Source: Mycolicibacterium palauense
Lineage (GTDB): Bacteria; Actinomycetota; Actinomycetes; Mycobacteriales; Mycobacteriaceae
NCBI RefSeq assembly: GCF_002592005.1
Contig: NZ_NVQF01000003.1
Location: forward strand, 1-64,000
Direction of reading: 5' to 3'
DNA: 64,000 nt
Shown: one piece after another, positions 47,049 to 55,544 of the stretch
How the letters are laid out: the number at the start of each line of letters is the position of its first letter
Numbering within the stretch: position 1 is the stretch's first letter
The notes under the pieces: model-generated
Databases searched by the model: none
The model's input: the letters and a program-made list of their open reading frames with translations, nothing else
What the model was told of the DNA's origin: nothing
Made by a program: the position numbers and the translations under genes

Positions 47049-48125
47049 ATGCCATCGGAGCCCGCGGCCGCCGGTCTGGACGTGTCCGCCCTGCCGGCCG
47101 ATCGGGTGGTCGGTGTGCTCGGGCCGGATCCCGAGCAGTTCAGCGTCGGTCTGGACCCGTTGCCGGCGGATGCGCCGGTGGTCATCGGTTACCAGGTGAC
47201 CGCCGAAGGTGAACCGACCCCGGCCGGTTCACGTTCGGTGGTCAGCGAGGTGCTCGCGGTGCTGGAGTCGGCGGTACGCGACCTCTTCCCCGCCTGGCTA
47301 CCGGGTGCGCCGGCCGGGTCCGGCAGCGACTTCGATCGGCGCACCGCACGCCGGCTGGGGCGGATCGCGGGTTCGCGGAGCCCCCACTTCGGCCCGCTGC
47401 TGGCCGACCTGGCCGACGCGGCGTTGGCCGGCAGGCCCCTGCGCGGGGGTTACGACCCTGCGCATCTGGGTCGTGGGCTGGCGGCACTGCTCGCCGAGAC
47501 CTATGGCCGCGACGGCGTGGTCATCGCGCTGCATCGCCAGCACGTCGGCGCCGGTGCCGACCGGGAAGCCGACCGGGACGTCGTCGCCACGGCCGCGGAA
47601 TGGTTGGCCAACCACGTGGGCGTGGGTGTCTGGCTGCTGGGCGATCTGGCCCGGGATTCCGATCGGATCCCGCTGGTGAGCGTTCTCGTGCCCGACTACC
47701 TGCGCACCCTGCAGCGGCCGCGGGCCGGCGCGGGCGCAGGCCTCGCCACGGTGCCCGCGCTGGTCGGGCGCCCCCACCCGGGCAGCGCGGTGGAGCAGGC
47801 CGTGGAGGCGGCGCTGGGCCGCTGCGCCTGGGCGCACGGGCGCACCTGGAATCAGACCCACTGGGGAGGGCGACGCTTCTTGCCGCCGCTGCGGGTGGAT
47901 CTGATGTGGCCGCGCGAGCGGGTCGTCGTCGAACTCGACGGCCCCGACCACCGTGGCGCACTGAAATACGCCGACGACCGCCGCCGCGACAACACGCTGG
48001 TTCTGGCGGGTTTCGCCGTGCTGCGGTTCACCAACGACGAAGTCAGCGCGGACCTGTCACGCACACTTGCCATGATCGAAGAGTTGCTGGCGGCCCGACG
48101 GAGCGACGAAGGGATGCATACGTGA
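47049..48125 (+). CDS. Protein with C-terminal VSR/DUF559-type nuclease domain, cassette gene 1
   Basis: 358 aa from ATG 47049 (AGGGG five bases upstream; a TTG at 47034 is less likely). The first ~260 residues match no domain I know. The last ~90 contain the VSR-like restriction fold: Asp284 (LRVDLMWP), Glu295-x-Asp297 (VVVELDGPDH), His301, then DDRRRDNTLVLAGFAVLRF. This is the nuclease active-site pattern of DUF559 proteins. It overlaps the next gene by 4 bp. It lacks the AbiEi-type front of the other DUF559 protein in the window. Role in DNA cleavage is inferred. Confidence 0.75.
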   Translation: MPSEPAAAGLDVSALPADRVVGVLGPDPEQFSVGLDPLPADAPVVIGYQVTAEGEPTPAGSRSVVSEVLAVLESAVRDLFPAWLPGAPAGSGSDFDRRTARRLGRIAGSRSPHFGPLLADLADAALAGRPLRGGYDPAHLGRGLAALLAETYGRDGVVIALHRQHVGAGADREADRDVVATAAEWLANHVGVGVWLLGDLARDSDRIPLVSVLVPDYLRTLQRPRAGAGAGLATVPALVGRPHPGSAVEQAVEAALGRCAWAHGRTWNQTHWGGRRFLPPLRVDLMWPRERVVVELDGPDHRGALKYADDRRRDNTLVLAGFAVLRFTNDEVSADLSRTLAMIEELLAARRSDEGMHT

Positions 48126-48796
48126 ACGTGAGGCCCGAGGACCTGACGGGAGCCGAGCAGGCGGTGCTTCTGGTACTGATGGCTGAGGTGCGGCCCGTTC
48201 CCAACCCCGAGCTGGCACAGTTGGGGCCCGAACTGACCAAGCCGAGCCGGGAGAAGCTCAACCGGCTCGGTCTGATCGAATCGACCCAGGAGGGCAGACG
48301 CTTCGTGCACGAGCTCACCGACCGCGGTTGGGCGACCTGCCGCAGCCTTCTCGGCGCTGCGGTCCCGCCGGGCGCCAAGGGCCAGGCCAAGGCGTTCTAC
48401 ACCGTCCTGCGCGGGCTCGGGACCTATCTGGAGCGCGAGGACGTGCCGCTGGCGGAGGTGTTCCGCACCTCCCGCCCGGTCGCACGTTCCGGGGCAACCG
48501 TTGCTGTCGGGGCGGCCGGGGCGGCGCCGACCGGCGAATCGGCAGAGACGCTGATCCGCTCCTCCTACGGCCGTCTTGCCGGCGCCCCGGGCGGCTGGGT
48601 CGGGCTGGCCCGGCTGCGCGCCGCCGTCGGCGGGGTCGCCCGGACCGACCTCGACGCCGAACTGAGACGGATGTACCGGATTCCGGGCGTGCACTTGATC
48701 CCCGAGGAGAACCAGAAGGTGTTGACCGCCGAGGACCGCGCCGCCGCCGTCGAGATCGGCGGCCAGGCCAAACACGTCATCGCGATCGAGGCCTGA
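48122..48796 (+). CDS. Winged-helix-like protein, cassette gene 2
   Basis: 224 aa, GTG 48122, sharing 4 bp with gene 1 and 1 bp with gene 3. Residues ~5-75 read as a helix-turn-helix or winged-helix unit (LTGAEQAVLLVLMAEVRPVPN, then LTKPSREKLNRLGLIES and a wing at RRFVHELTDRGW). A second alpha-helical segment (RSSYGRLAGAPGGWVGLARLRAAVGG, ending DLDAELRRMYRIPGVHL) could be another winged helix with a KOW/RFX-like look. Likely a DNA-binding or adaptor protein for the NTPase. I know no named family. Confidence 0.68.
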   Translation: MNVRPEDLTGAEQAVLLVLMAEVRPVPNPELAQLGPELTKPSREKLNRLGLIESTQEGRRFVHELTDRGWATCRSLLGAAVPPGAKGQAKAFYTVLRGLGTYLEREDVPLAEVFRTSRPVARSGATVAVGAAGAAPTGESAETLIRSSYGRLAGAPGGWVGLARLRAAVGGVARTDLDAELRRMYRIPGVHLIPEENQKVLTAEDRAAAVEIGGQAKHVIAIEA

Positions 48797-51700
48797 TGGG
48801 TGACCCGATGAACTCCGAAGAGCGCGAGGCACTGTCGGCCCTGCGGCTGACGTGGGCCCCCACCTCCGACGACCTGTGGCGCCCACAGACCGAGCTGCAC
48901 GTCGCCGGCCTCAACGACAACGTGCTCGCCGAGGTGATGGCCGCCGTCGACGACGCCGCCGTCGACCCCGACGGCAGCCCGCTGGGCGTGGTGCTTCGGG
49001 GCCAGGCCGGCTCCGGCAAGACCCACATGCTCGGCCAGGTCCGGGAACGCGTCCAGGCCGCCGGCGGGTTCTTCTTCGTCGTGGAACTGCTCGACGCCAC
49101 CAGCTTCTGGCAGTCGGCCCGGGCGGGCATCCTGGAGAGCCTCGGGCGGCCCGGCGCCCGGCGCGAGACGCAGCTCAAGGACCTGTTGTGGGAGCTGGCC
49201 TCGATCGCGCACGTCTCCCGGGCCGCCCGCCGCGCCATCGCCGGCGACGACGAGCTGAGCCCGGACATCCTCGACGAGTTCGTCACCGCCCTGCACAAGG
49301 TCCACCGTGAGACCGTCCGGCAGTGCCGGCACGTGTTGCGGGCGCTGGTTCTGGTGGGCTCGTCGGACTTCGGACTGCAGGACATCGGCGAGGCGTACCT
49401 GAGCTCGCACGAGGACGCCGGCGGCGATCGCGGCGGCTGGGGGCTGCCGGCGTCGACGGCCACGCCGCAGGAGACCGTGCGCGACATCGCGCGGATCGTG
49501 GCGCTGGCCGGCCCCGCCGTGCTCGCCGTCGACCAGATCGACACCCTGCTGGCCCAGTCCACCGAACGCATCGACACCGCCGCCGCACCGACCGACAACC
49601 GCGACCTCGAACACGTCGCGCACGGCCTGATGTCGATCCGCCAGACGATGCGCCGCACCGTCGGCGTGGTCGCCTGCCTGCCCGCCGCGTGGGAGAGCAT
49701 CCAGCACCGGGCCACCGCCACCGTCGCCGACCGGTTCCGGGTGACCTCCCCGCTGCAGGGGCTGCCCACCCCGGAACTGGGCCGCGCCATCCTGGAACGC
49801 CGGTTCGCCGCCGGGTACGCCGCCGTCGGCTTCACTCCGCCCTACCCGAGCTGGCCGATCCGGGCCGACGCCTTCGCCGACGCCCCGAACTACACGCCAC
49901 GCCAGCTGCTCAAACGCGCCGACGCCCACATCCGCGGCTGTCTGAGCAGCGACGAGGTCGTCGAGCTGGCCTCGCTGGCCGACGGCCGCGGCGCCGAGGC
50001 TCCCGGCGCCGGAAGCGCCGGCACGGACTCCGGACGGTCGCCCGCGTCCGAGGCGCATGCCGGCGACCAGTACGGCGGACTCGATGCCCGCTTCGCCGAG
50101 TTCCGCCGCCGGGCGGTCACCGTGGCCGCACTGGACCCCGAGGGCGAGGACACCACCATGCCCGAACTGCTGCACGCCGCCCTGCGGGCCTGGATCGAGG
50201 AGGACGGCGACGGCGGGGACCTCGGGGACTTCCGCGTGGATCCACCGCCCGGGGCGCGGGTACCGCTGCACGCACGCCTGCGCCGCAGCCTGGACCCCGC
50301 CACCGACGACGAACGGCACTGGGCATTTCGCGCGATCGCCGCCGGCCATCCGGTGGCCGTCCAGAATCGGATCCGAAGTGCCTGCCAGGCAACGGGTTTC
50401 GGCAACAACCTGGATCGGCGCAAGTTGTTCCTGCTGCGCAACAGCCCCTGGCCCAGCGGCAAGAAGACGACCGCGATGATCGAGGACTTCACCGCGGCGG
50501 GCGGACGTACCCTGCACGTCTCCGACGCCGACCTGCGCACCATGACCGCACTGCGCGACCTGGTCGAGGAGGACGCCCGCGAGTTGCCGCAGTGGTTGCG
50601 TGCCCGGATGCCCGCCCACACGATCACGCTGCTGCGCGAGGCCCTCGGCGAGGAGGCCGGTCCGCTGCCCCCGCCCGGGCCGCAGCCCGGGGACACCGAC
50701 GAGCCGGCGGCCGCGGAGGCCGAGCAGGAGGCGGGAGGCGAGGCCGAGCGGCGGCCGGAAACACCCGCCGAGGAGACGCCGCGCTCTCCGACCGCGATCC
50801 CGCTGGGCTTCGACGAGGTCGACGGTGCCCGCCGCGACGTCGACCTGGCCGCGCTGCGCAAGCACACCGTGATCTTCGCCGGGTCGGGCTCGGGCAAGAC
50901 CGTGCTGATCCGCCGGATGGTCGAGGAGTGCGCGCTGCGGGGCGTGTCCTCGATCGTGCTGGACCCCAACAACGACCTGTCCCGGCTGGGCTCGGCGTGG
51001 CCACAGCAACCACCGGGCTGGAACCCGGACGACACCGCGCGCGCGGCACAGTTCCTGGCCGAGACCGACGTGGTGGTGTGGACACCGAACCGCAAGGCCG
51101 GCCGGCCGCTGTCGTTTCAGCCGTTGCCGGACTTCTCCGCGGTGGCCGAGGACCCCGACGAGTTCGCCGCGGCGGTGGACTCCGCGGTGGCCGCCCTGGA
51201 GCCGCGGGCGCTGATCACCGGCCGCACCGCCAAGGCCAACCTGCGCCGGGCGGTGCTCCGTCAGGTCCTGGGCTGGTACGGCCAGCGCGGCGGCAGCTCG
51301 CTGGCCGAGTTCGTCGACCTGCTCGGGGAGCTGCCCGACGGGGTCAGCAGCCTGGGCAACGCCGCCGCCCTGGCCGCCGAGCTCGGGCAGAACCTGCAGG
51401 CCGCCATGATCAACGACGCGATGTTCGGCGGCGCCGGCACCCCGGCCGACCCGGGCACGCTGCTCACGCCGGCGCCGGGGTACCGGGCGCGGGTCTCGGT
51501 GATCAGCATGGTGGGCCTGGCCGGTGAGGCCCAGCGCGAGGGTTTCGTCAACCAGCTGCAGATGGCGCTGTTCGCCTGGCTGCGGCGCCACCCCGCCGGG
51601 GAGCGTCCGCTCGGTGGGCTGCTGGTGATGGACGAGGCGCAGAACTTCGCCCCGGCCCGCGGGACGACCGCCTGCCTGCGCAGCACGCTGGCCCTGTCCT

Positions 51701-52023
51701 CGCAGGCGCGCAAGTACGGTCTGGGCCTGGTGTATGCCACACAGTCGCCGAAGGGCCTGCACAACACGATTCCGGGAAACGCGGCAACGCAGTTCTACGG
51801 ACTGCTGAACTCACCCACCCAGATCGACACCGCCCAGGAGATCGCCCGGGCCAAGGGCGGGCTGGTGCCCGAGATCAGCCGGCTGCGCGCGGGCAACTTC
51901 TACCTGGCTCTCGAGGGTGAGCCGTTCCACCGGATCCGGGCCCCGTGGTGCCTGTCGCACCACCCGCCGAGCCCGCCGACCGTCGAGGACGTGTTGCGGC
52001 TGGCCCGCGACGGCGAGGACTGA
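48796..52023 (+). CDS. Double P-loop NTPase: AAA-type plus HerA-like domain, cassette gene 3
   Basis: 1075 aa. The N-terminal NTPase has Walker A GQAGSGKT (69-76) and Walker B VLAVDQID (Asp246). A middle region (~400-650) is mostly helical with an acidic, low-complexity linker (~600-660). The C-terminal domain has Walker A GSGSGKT (696-702), Walker B LLVMDEAQN (Asp946-Glu947), and a late LVYATQSPKGL, typical of HerA/FtsK-type (DUF87/DUF853) hexameric translocases. Two different NTPases in one chain, coupled to a nuclease-type and a winged-helix protein, recall the motor parts of BREX, Dnd or HerA-effector defence systems. No exact match is known to me. Confidence 0.78.
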   Translation: MGDPMNSEEREALSALRLTWAPTSDDLWRPQTELHVAGLNDNVLAEVMAAVDDAAVDPDGSPLGVVLRGQAGSGKTHMLGQVRERVQAAGGFFFVVELLDATSFWQSARAGILESLGRPGARRETQLKDLLWELASIAHVSRAARRAIAGDDELSPDILDEFVTALHKVHRETVRQCRHVLRALVLVGSSDFGLQDIGEAYLSSHEDAGGDRGGWGLPASTATPQETVRDIARIVALAGPAVLAVDQIDTLLAQSTERIDTAAAPTDNRDLEHVAHGLMSIRQTMRRTVGVVACLPAAWESIQHRATATVADRFRVTSPLQGLPTPELGRAILERRFAAGYAAVGFTPPYPSWPIRADAFADAPNYTPRQLLKRADAHIRGCLSSDEVVELASLADGRGAEAPGAGSAGTDSGRSPASEAHAGDQYGGLDARFAEFRRRAVTVAALDPEGEDTTMPELLHAALRAWIEEDGDGGDLGDFRVDPPPGARVPLHARLRRSLDPATDDERHWAFRAIAAGHPVAVQNRIRSACQATGFGNNLDRRKLFLLRNSPWPSGKKTTAMIEDFTAAGGRTLHVSDADLRTMTALRDLVEEDARELPQWLRARMPAHTITLLREALGEEAGPLPPPGPQPGDTDEPAAAEAEQEAGGEAERRPETPAEETPRSPTAIPLGFDEVDGARRDVDLAALRKHTVIFAGSGSGKTVLIRRMVEECALRGVSSIVLDPNNDLSRLGSAWPQQPPGWNPDDTARAAQFLAETDVVVWTPNRKAGRPLSFQPLPDFSAVAEDPDEFAAAVDSAVAALEPRALITGRTAKANLRRAVLRQVLGWYGQRGGSSLAEFVDLLGELPDGVSSLGNAAALAAELGQNLQAAMINDAMFGGAGTPADPGTLLTPAPGYRARVSVISMVGLAGEAQREGFVNQLQMALFAWLRRHPAGERPLGGLLVMDEAQNFAPARGTTACLRSTLALSSQARKYGLGLVYATQSPKGLHNTIPGNAATQFYGLLNSPTQIDTAQEIARAKGGLVPEISRLRAGNFYLALEGEPFHRIRAPWCLSHHPPSPPTVEDVLRLARDGED

Positions 52024-52066
52024 CACCCGGCGCCGGTCCCGCCGGGACCCCGGGGCGGGGAACCGA

Positions 52067-53893
52067 TCAGGCGGGCACCCAGTCGATCTCGAACGTCTCC
52101 GGCATCTGCAGGGTCTGCAACCGTTCGTTCTCGGCGCGTCGGCACTTGGCCCGCAGCCGCAGATCGATCGGCGCGGTGAGGACCTCGTCGCAGGTCAGGT
52201 AGAAGATGTCGGAGGGCTCCCCCAGCATGCGCTGTCCGGCCAGCCGGGTTCCCCGCTCGAGCAGCGCCGTCCGCAACTGCCACAGGTACTGCGCGGTCAC
52301 CTCCCAGCAGCGGCGGCGGGCGGTGCCGGCGGCGTCGGCGAGCCGGACGGCCCACCGCGGCTTGACGTCGGCGGTCGCGGCGGGATCGGTGTCGGCCGCA
52401 TGCTCGGGGTCGGGGGTGCGCTCCTCGACGGGGTCGTCGCTCAGGACGGCGGCCGCCGCGGCGAGCTCGCCGGAGGTGGCGGCAAGCTGGAACACCTCAC
52501 TGGGCCGTCGCTGCCCGCCGGCCAGGCCGCGCAGGGCGTCCTCGAGTACCCGGCCGAGCGCCGCCAGCCGGAATCCCTGCTGAATTCTGCTGCGCAACAA
52601 ACCGATCCGCGCCTCCAGCGCGGCGTCGCTGAGCCCGGCGCAGGCCGTCTCGTCGGACCGTTCGGCGTCGAGGGCCGCGGCGAACTCGGCGGCGCGCTCA
52701 CCGAACCGGCGCGCCGGTGAAAGCATACGGCGCGCGTTCCGGTACCGGTGGGTGCGGGACTGCCCCTCCCCGGCGGCGTCGGCCACCGAGAGCCCCGAAT
52801 ACAGGTGGTGGCCGAACACCGCGACCGCGCGGGCCTGCCACTCCGCGGCCACCGAACCGCGCAGGCCCAGCGCACGCGAGGTGGTGTCCTGCGCCACCCG
52901 CAGCGCACCCAGCACCACGTCCAGCGACACCGGCGTCAGCGGCCCCGCCCCGTAGCCGTCCCGGCTGAACACCGGGAACCGGCGATCGATCAGGCTGTCG
53001 AACTCACCGGAGACACCGTTGGGTGCCGGGTCGTGCAGCACGATCGCCGCGCTGCGCGCCGGTGTCACGGTGCCCGAACCGCGGGGCGATTCCATCGGCA
53101 GCGCCGACCACCACTCGGTGTCGCGGGCGCCGGCCGCGGTGACCCGGCGCCCGGCCAGCCCCCGGGCGGTGTCGGCGACGGCATCGGCGGCACTCCATCC
53201 GCACTCGAAATCCCATTGCCGGTGCAGCGGAACGAGCTTGTAGCCCGGATCGTGGTCGGTCCAGGCCACCCCGCCGCGCCCGCCGGCACCCGCGCGCAGC
53301 AGCAGCCGGCGGGCCGTCACCAGGGTGACCGCGTCGGTGGTGGCCAGGTCGACCACCCCGGTGCGGTGCGATCCGACCGCACGGATCAGGAACCGGCGCA
53401 GGTCGTCGTGGTGCAGCACCCGCATCGTCGCCGGGCCGTGCGAGTTCACGATCGTCCGTACCGTGCGGGCCACCATCCAGTCGATCTGGCGTCCGACCGC
53501 CGGGGCGACGCGGATCACCAGGCTGGGCCCCCACGCCGAGGACACCAGGGTCTCGGCCTCGCGGTAGAGCGCCGGGTCGCCGCAGGCCTGGGAGACGAAG
53601 ACCAGCCGGGCGCCGGCCTGGGCGGCGGCGTCGGCGACGTGGACGACGCCGCCCAGGCCGGCGCTCTCGGGGGCCGCGGCCTCGACCGGGGCCAGGTGGA
53701 TCACCGTGTCGGCGCCGTCGGCCAGATAGCGCGGCAGCCCGGCCTGCAACCGGCCCAGCGTCAGCTCCACCCGGGGATCGAGATCGGGGTGAGCGCGCAG
53801 CGCGACACCGCTCACCTCGTGTCCGGCGGCCAGCAGGTCGGCCGCCACCGCGCGACCCAGCCTGCTGGTGACGCCGGTCAACAAGATCCGCAT
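52067..53893 (-). CDS. NAD-dependent epimerase fused to PEP-utilising-type region (Rv2047c/Rv1868-like)
   Basis: 608 aa from ATG 53893. Residues 1-~300 form a Rossmann epimerase domain: MRILLTGVTSRLGRA (Gly-rich NAD site), then GADTVIHLAP. The C-terminal half ends with SDIFYLTCDEVLTAPIDLRLR, the linker that in rifampin-phosphotransferase/PPDK-like proteins precedes the swivelling phosphohistidine domain, which is missing here. A similar fusion is Rv2047c; adjacency to the thiolase-like and CoA-transferase genes suggests the Rv1868 position. Function unknown. Confidence 0.7.
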   Translation of the reverse strand: MRILLTGVTSRLGRAVAADLLAAGHEVSGVALRAHPDLDPRVELTLGRLQAGLPRYLADGADTVIHLAPVEAAAPESAGLGGVVHVADAAAQAGARLVFVSQACGDPALYREAETLVSSAWGPSLVIRVAPAVGRQIDWMVARTVRTIVNSHGPATMRVLHHDDLRRFLIRAVGSHRTGVVDLATTDAVTLVTARRLLLRAGAGGRGGVAWTDHDPGYKLVPLHRQWDFECGWSAADAVADTARGLAGRRVTAAGARDTEWWSALPMESPRGSGTVTPARSAAIVLHDPAPNGVSGEFDSLIDRRFPVFSRDGYGAGPLTPVSLDVVLGALRVAQDTTSRALGLRGSVAAEWQARAVAVFGHHLYSGLSVADAAGEGQSRTHRYRNARRMLSPARRFGERAAEFAAALDAERSDETACAGLSDAALEARIGLLRSRIQQGFRLAALGRVLEDALRGLAGGQRRPSEVFQLAATSGELAAAAAVLSDDPVEERTPDPEHAADTDPAATADVKPRWAVRLADAAGTARRRCWEVTAQYLWQLRTALLERGTRLAGQRMLGEPSDIFYLTCDEVLTAPIDLRLRAKCRRAENERLQTLQMPETFEIDWVPA

Positions 53894-54015
53894 GCGATCC
53901 CCGTCCCCCGATCGGTACCGCACAGCGTAGTCGGCTGCTCTGCCGCGTGGGGCGGGTTTTGCCGGGGCATCGCCGACAGTCGGGGCAGGTCGGGGCGGCC
54001 GGTAGGGGCGGGCGG

Positions 54016-55503
54016 TCAGGGAAGCGTGGCCGTCCCGTCGGCTCGCACGCTCACCTTCGAGCCGGTGAGTTCGTCCAGGTCACCGGCCAGCGCCGCGCCC
54101 GCCGCATCCTGGTCGGGCACCACCGCCAGGGTGCGGGCGTCATCGGGAGTGCGCACCGCCAGGAACACCCGGGCGGGGCCGCCGTCGCGGTCGAACGGTG
54201 CCGTCCAGGACTCGACGGTGCCGACCCCTTCCCACTCGGTGTGGGCCCGCCGGACGGGTTCGCGGTCGACCTCGTCCTGCACATCGGCCCAGCGGAAGGC
54301 GGCCGGCGGCGGGGTGGCGCTGTACACGCCGAACGCGTGCTTGGTCAGGTAACCGCCGTTGGCGGTGATCAGTCCGCGCCGGCCCGGCTCGGCGGCCAGG
54401 CGCTGGGCCATGGTCGCGATCGCGTGCATGACGTAGTTGTTCCACGGCCCGCCGGCGAAGGTCAGGCCGCCCGTGACCGTCAGGGGGCGCGCATCGTCGG
54501 TGGTCGACAGCCCCAGCTCGTCGGCGGCGACCTGGACCGCCGACGGGAAGCACGAGTACACGTCCACCAGGTCCACCTCGTCGATCCCCAGGCCGGCCAG
54601 CTCCAGGGCGCGCCGCCCGGCGAACCGGATCGCCGGGGACCGGTGGTAGTCGGCGCGGGTACTGATCGCGTAGGTGTCGTGCGAATCCGTGCCCGCCCAC
54701 GGGAAGACCCACCGCTCCCGCGGAACCCGCAGGTAGGTCGCCTGCTCGACGGAGGTCAGGATGAGCGCCGCGCCCTGGTCCACCATGTTGTTGGAGTTCA
54801 GCAGCTTGGTGTAGGGCCAGCTGATCATCCGGTTGTCCGGGCCGGGGGTCACGATCTGCTCGGCGGTGTAGGACGTCGAGGACCAGGCGTGCGGGTTGGT
54901 GGTGGCCACGGCGTTGAACCGCTGCCACAACGCGCCCAGGCGCTCCCGGTGGCGGTGCTGGGACTCGCCGCGGTGGGCCCGCAGCGCCTCCTCGAACAGC
55001 GGATAGACGTGCGACGGCGCGGCCAGGCCGATGCGCTGCTGCTCGGGCATCACCATGTCGAACTCGTCCTCGGCGCCCGGCGGCACCGGCACCGATTCGT
55101 CCTGGGTGGTCCACTGCGGCCGGATGCCCTGGGCCTTCTGTCGCTTGCGCGAACGCCACGTCTCCGCGCCGGCCAGCAGCACCACCCGGTCGCGGCCGGC
55201 GAGGATGTCCAGGCAGGCCTGGTTGACCAGGGACTGCGGCACGTTGCCACCGATCGCGGAGTACCGGGTGGCCGGGTTGTCGGCCCCGATGCGCTGTCCC
55301 AGCTCCAGGCCCGGGTCGCGGTAGCGCCACGACAGCAGGTTCACGACCCGGATGGCGTCGACCGCCTGCAGCACCCGGGGGTCGGCGGCCTCCCGGGCCG
55401 CGGCGGCCATCAGGGCGACCGGCTCCTGTGCGTCCTCGGCCGGAACATGCTGATTGACCTGGCCGTAGCCGATGAGCACGGGAGTCCTGGGGTCGAGGGC
55501 CAT
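54016..55503 (-). CDS. Thiolase-like protein (Rv1867-like)
   Basis: 495 aa, thiolase fold of the acetyl-CoA acetyltransferase/SCP-x type. PVLIGYGQVNQHV begins the fold; AIGGNVPQSLVNQACLDILAGR is where a thiolase nucleophile loop would be, but the reactive Cys with small neighbours (C-A/S-S-G) is not present there. DVYSCFPSAVQVAADELG and GGPWNNYVMHAI with NGGYLTKHAFGVYS carry the later Asn/His-type residues. It may catalyse a non-thiolytic acyl reaction. It lies 42 bp downstream of the CoA-transferase gene, in the M. tuberculosis Rv1866-Rv1867 order. Confidence 0.78.
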   Translation of the reverse strand: MALDPRTPVLIGYGQVNQHVPAEDAQEPVALMAAAAREAADPRVLQAVDAIRVVNLLSWRYRDPGLELGQRIGADNPATRYSAIGGNVPQSLVNQACLDILAGRDRVVLLAGAETWRSRKRQKAQGIRPQWTTQDESVPVPPGAEDEFDMVMPEQQRIGLAAPSHVYPLFEEALRAHRGESQHRHRERLGALWQRFNAVATTNPHAWSSTSYTAEQIVTPGPDNRMISWPYTKLLNSNNMVDQGAALILTSVEQATYLRVPRERWVFPWAGTDSHDTYAISTRADYHRSPAIRFAGRRALELAGLGIDEVDLVDVYSCFPSAVQVAADELGLSTTDDARPLTVTGGLTFAGGPWNNYVMHAIATMAQRLAAEPGRRGLITANGGYLTKHAFGVYSATPPPAAFRWADVQDEVDREPVRRAHTEWEGVGTVESWTAPFDRDGGPARVFLAVRTPDDARTLAVVPDQDAAGAALAGDLDELTGSKVSVRADGTATLP

Positions 55504-55544
55504 GGCTGCACGCTATCAGCGCGCGACACGGACGTTGACAGGTG

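Noticed and set aside
48565..51762. 1065-residue minus-strand frame opposite the double NTPase
   Set aside because: Shadow of the NTPase gene, whose own frame carries two complete sets of Walker motifs.
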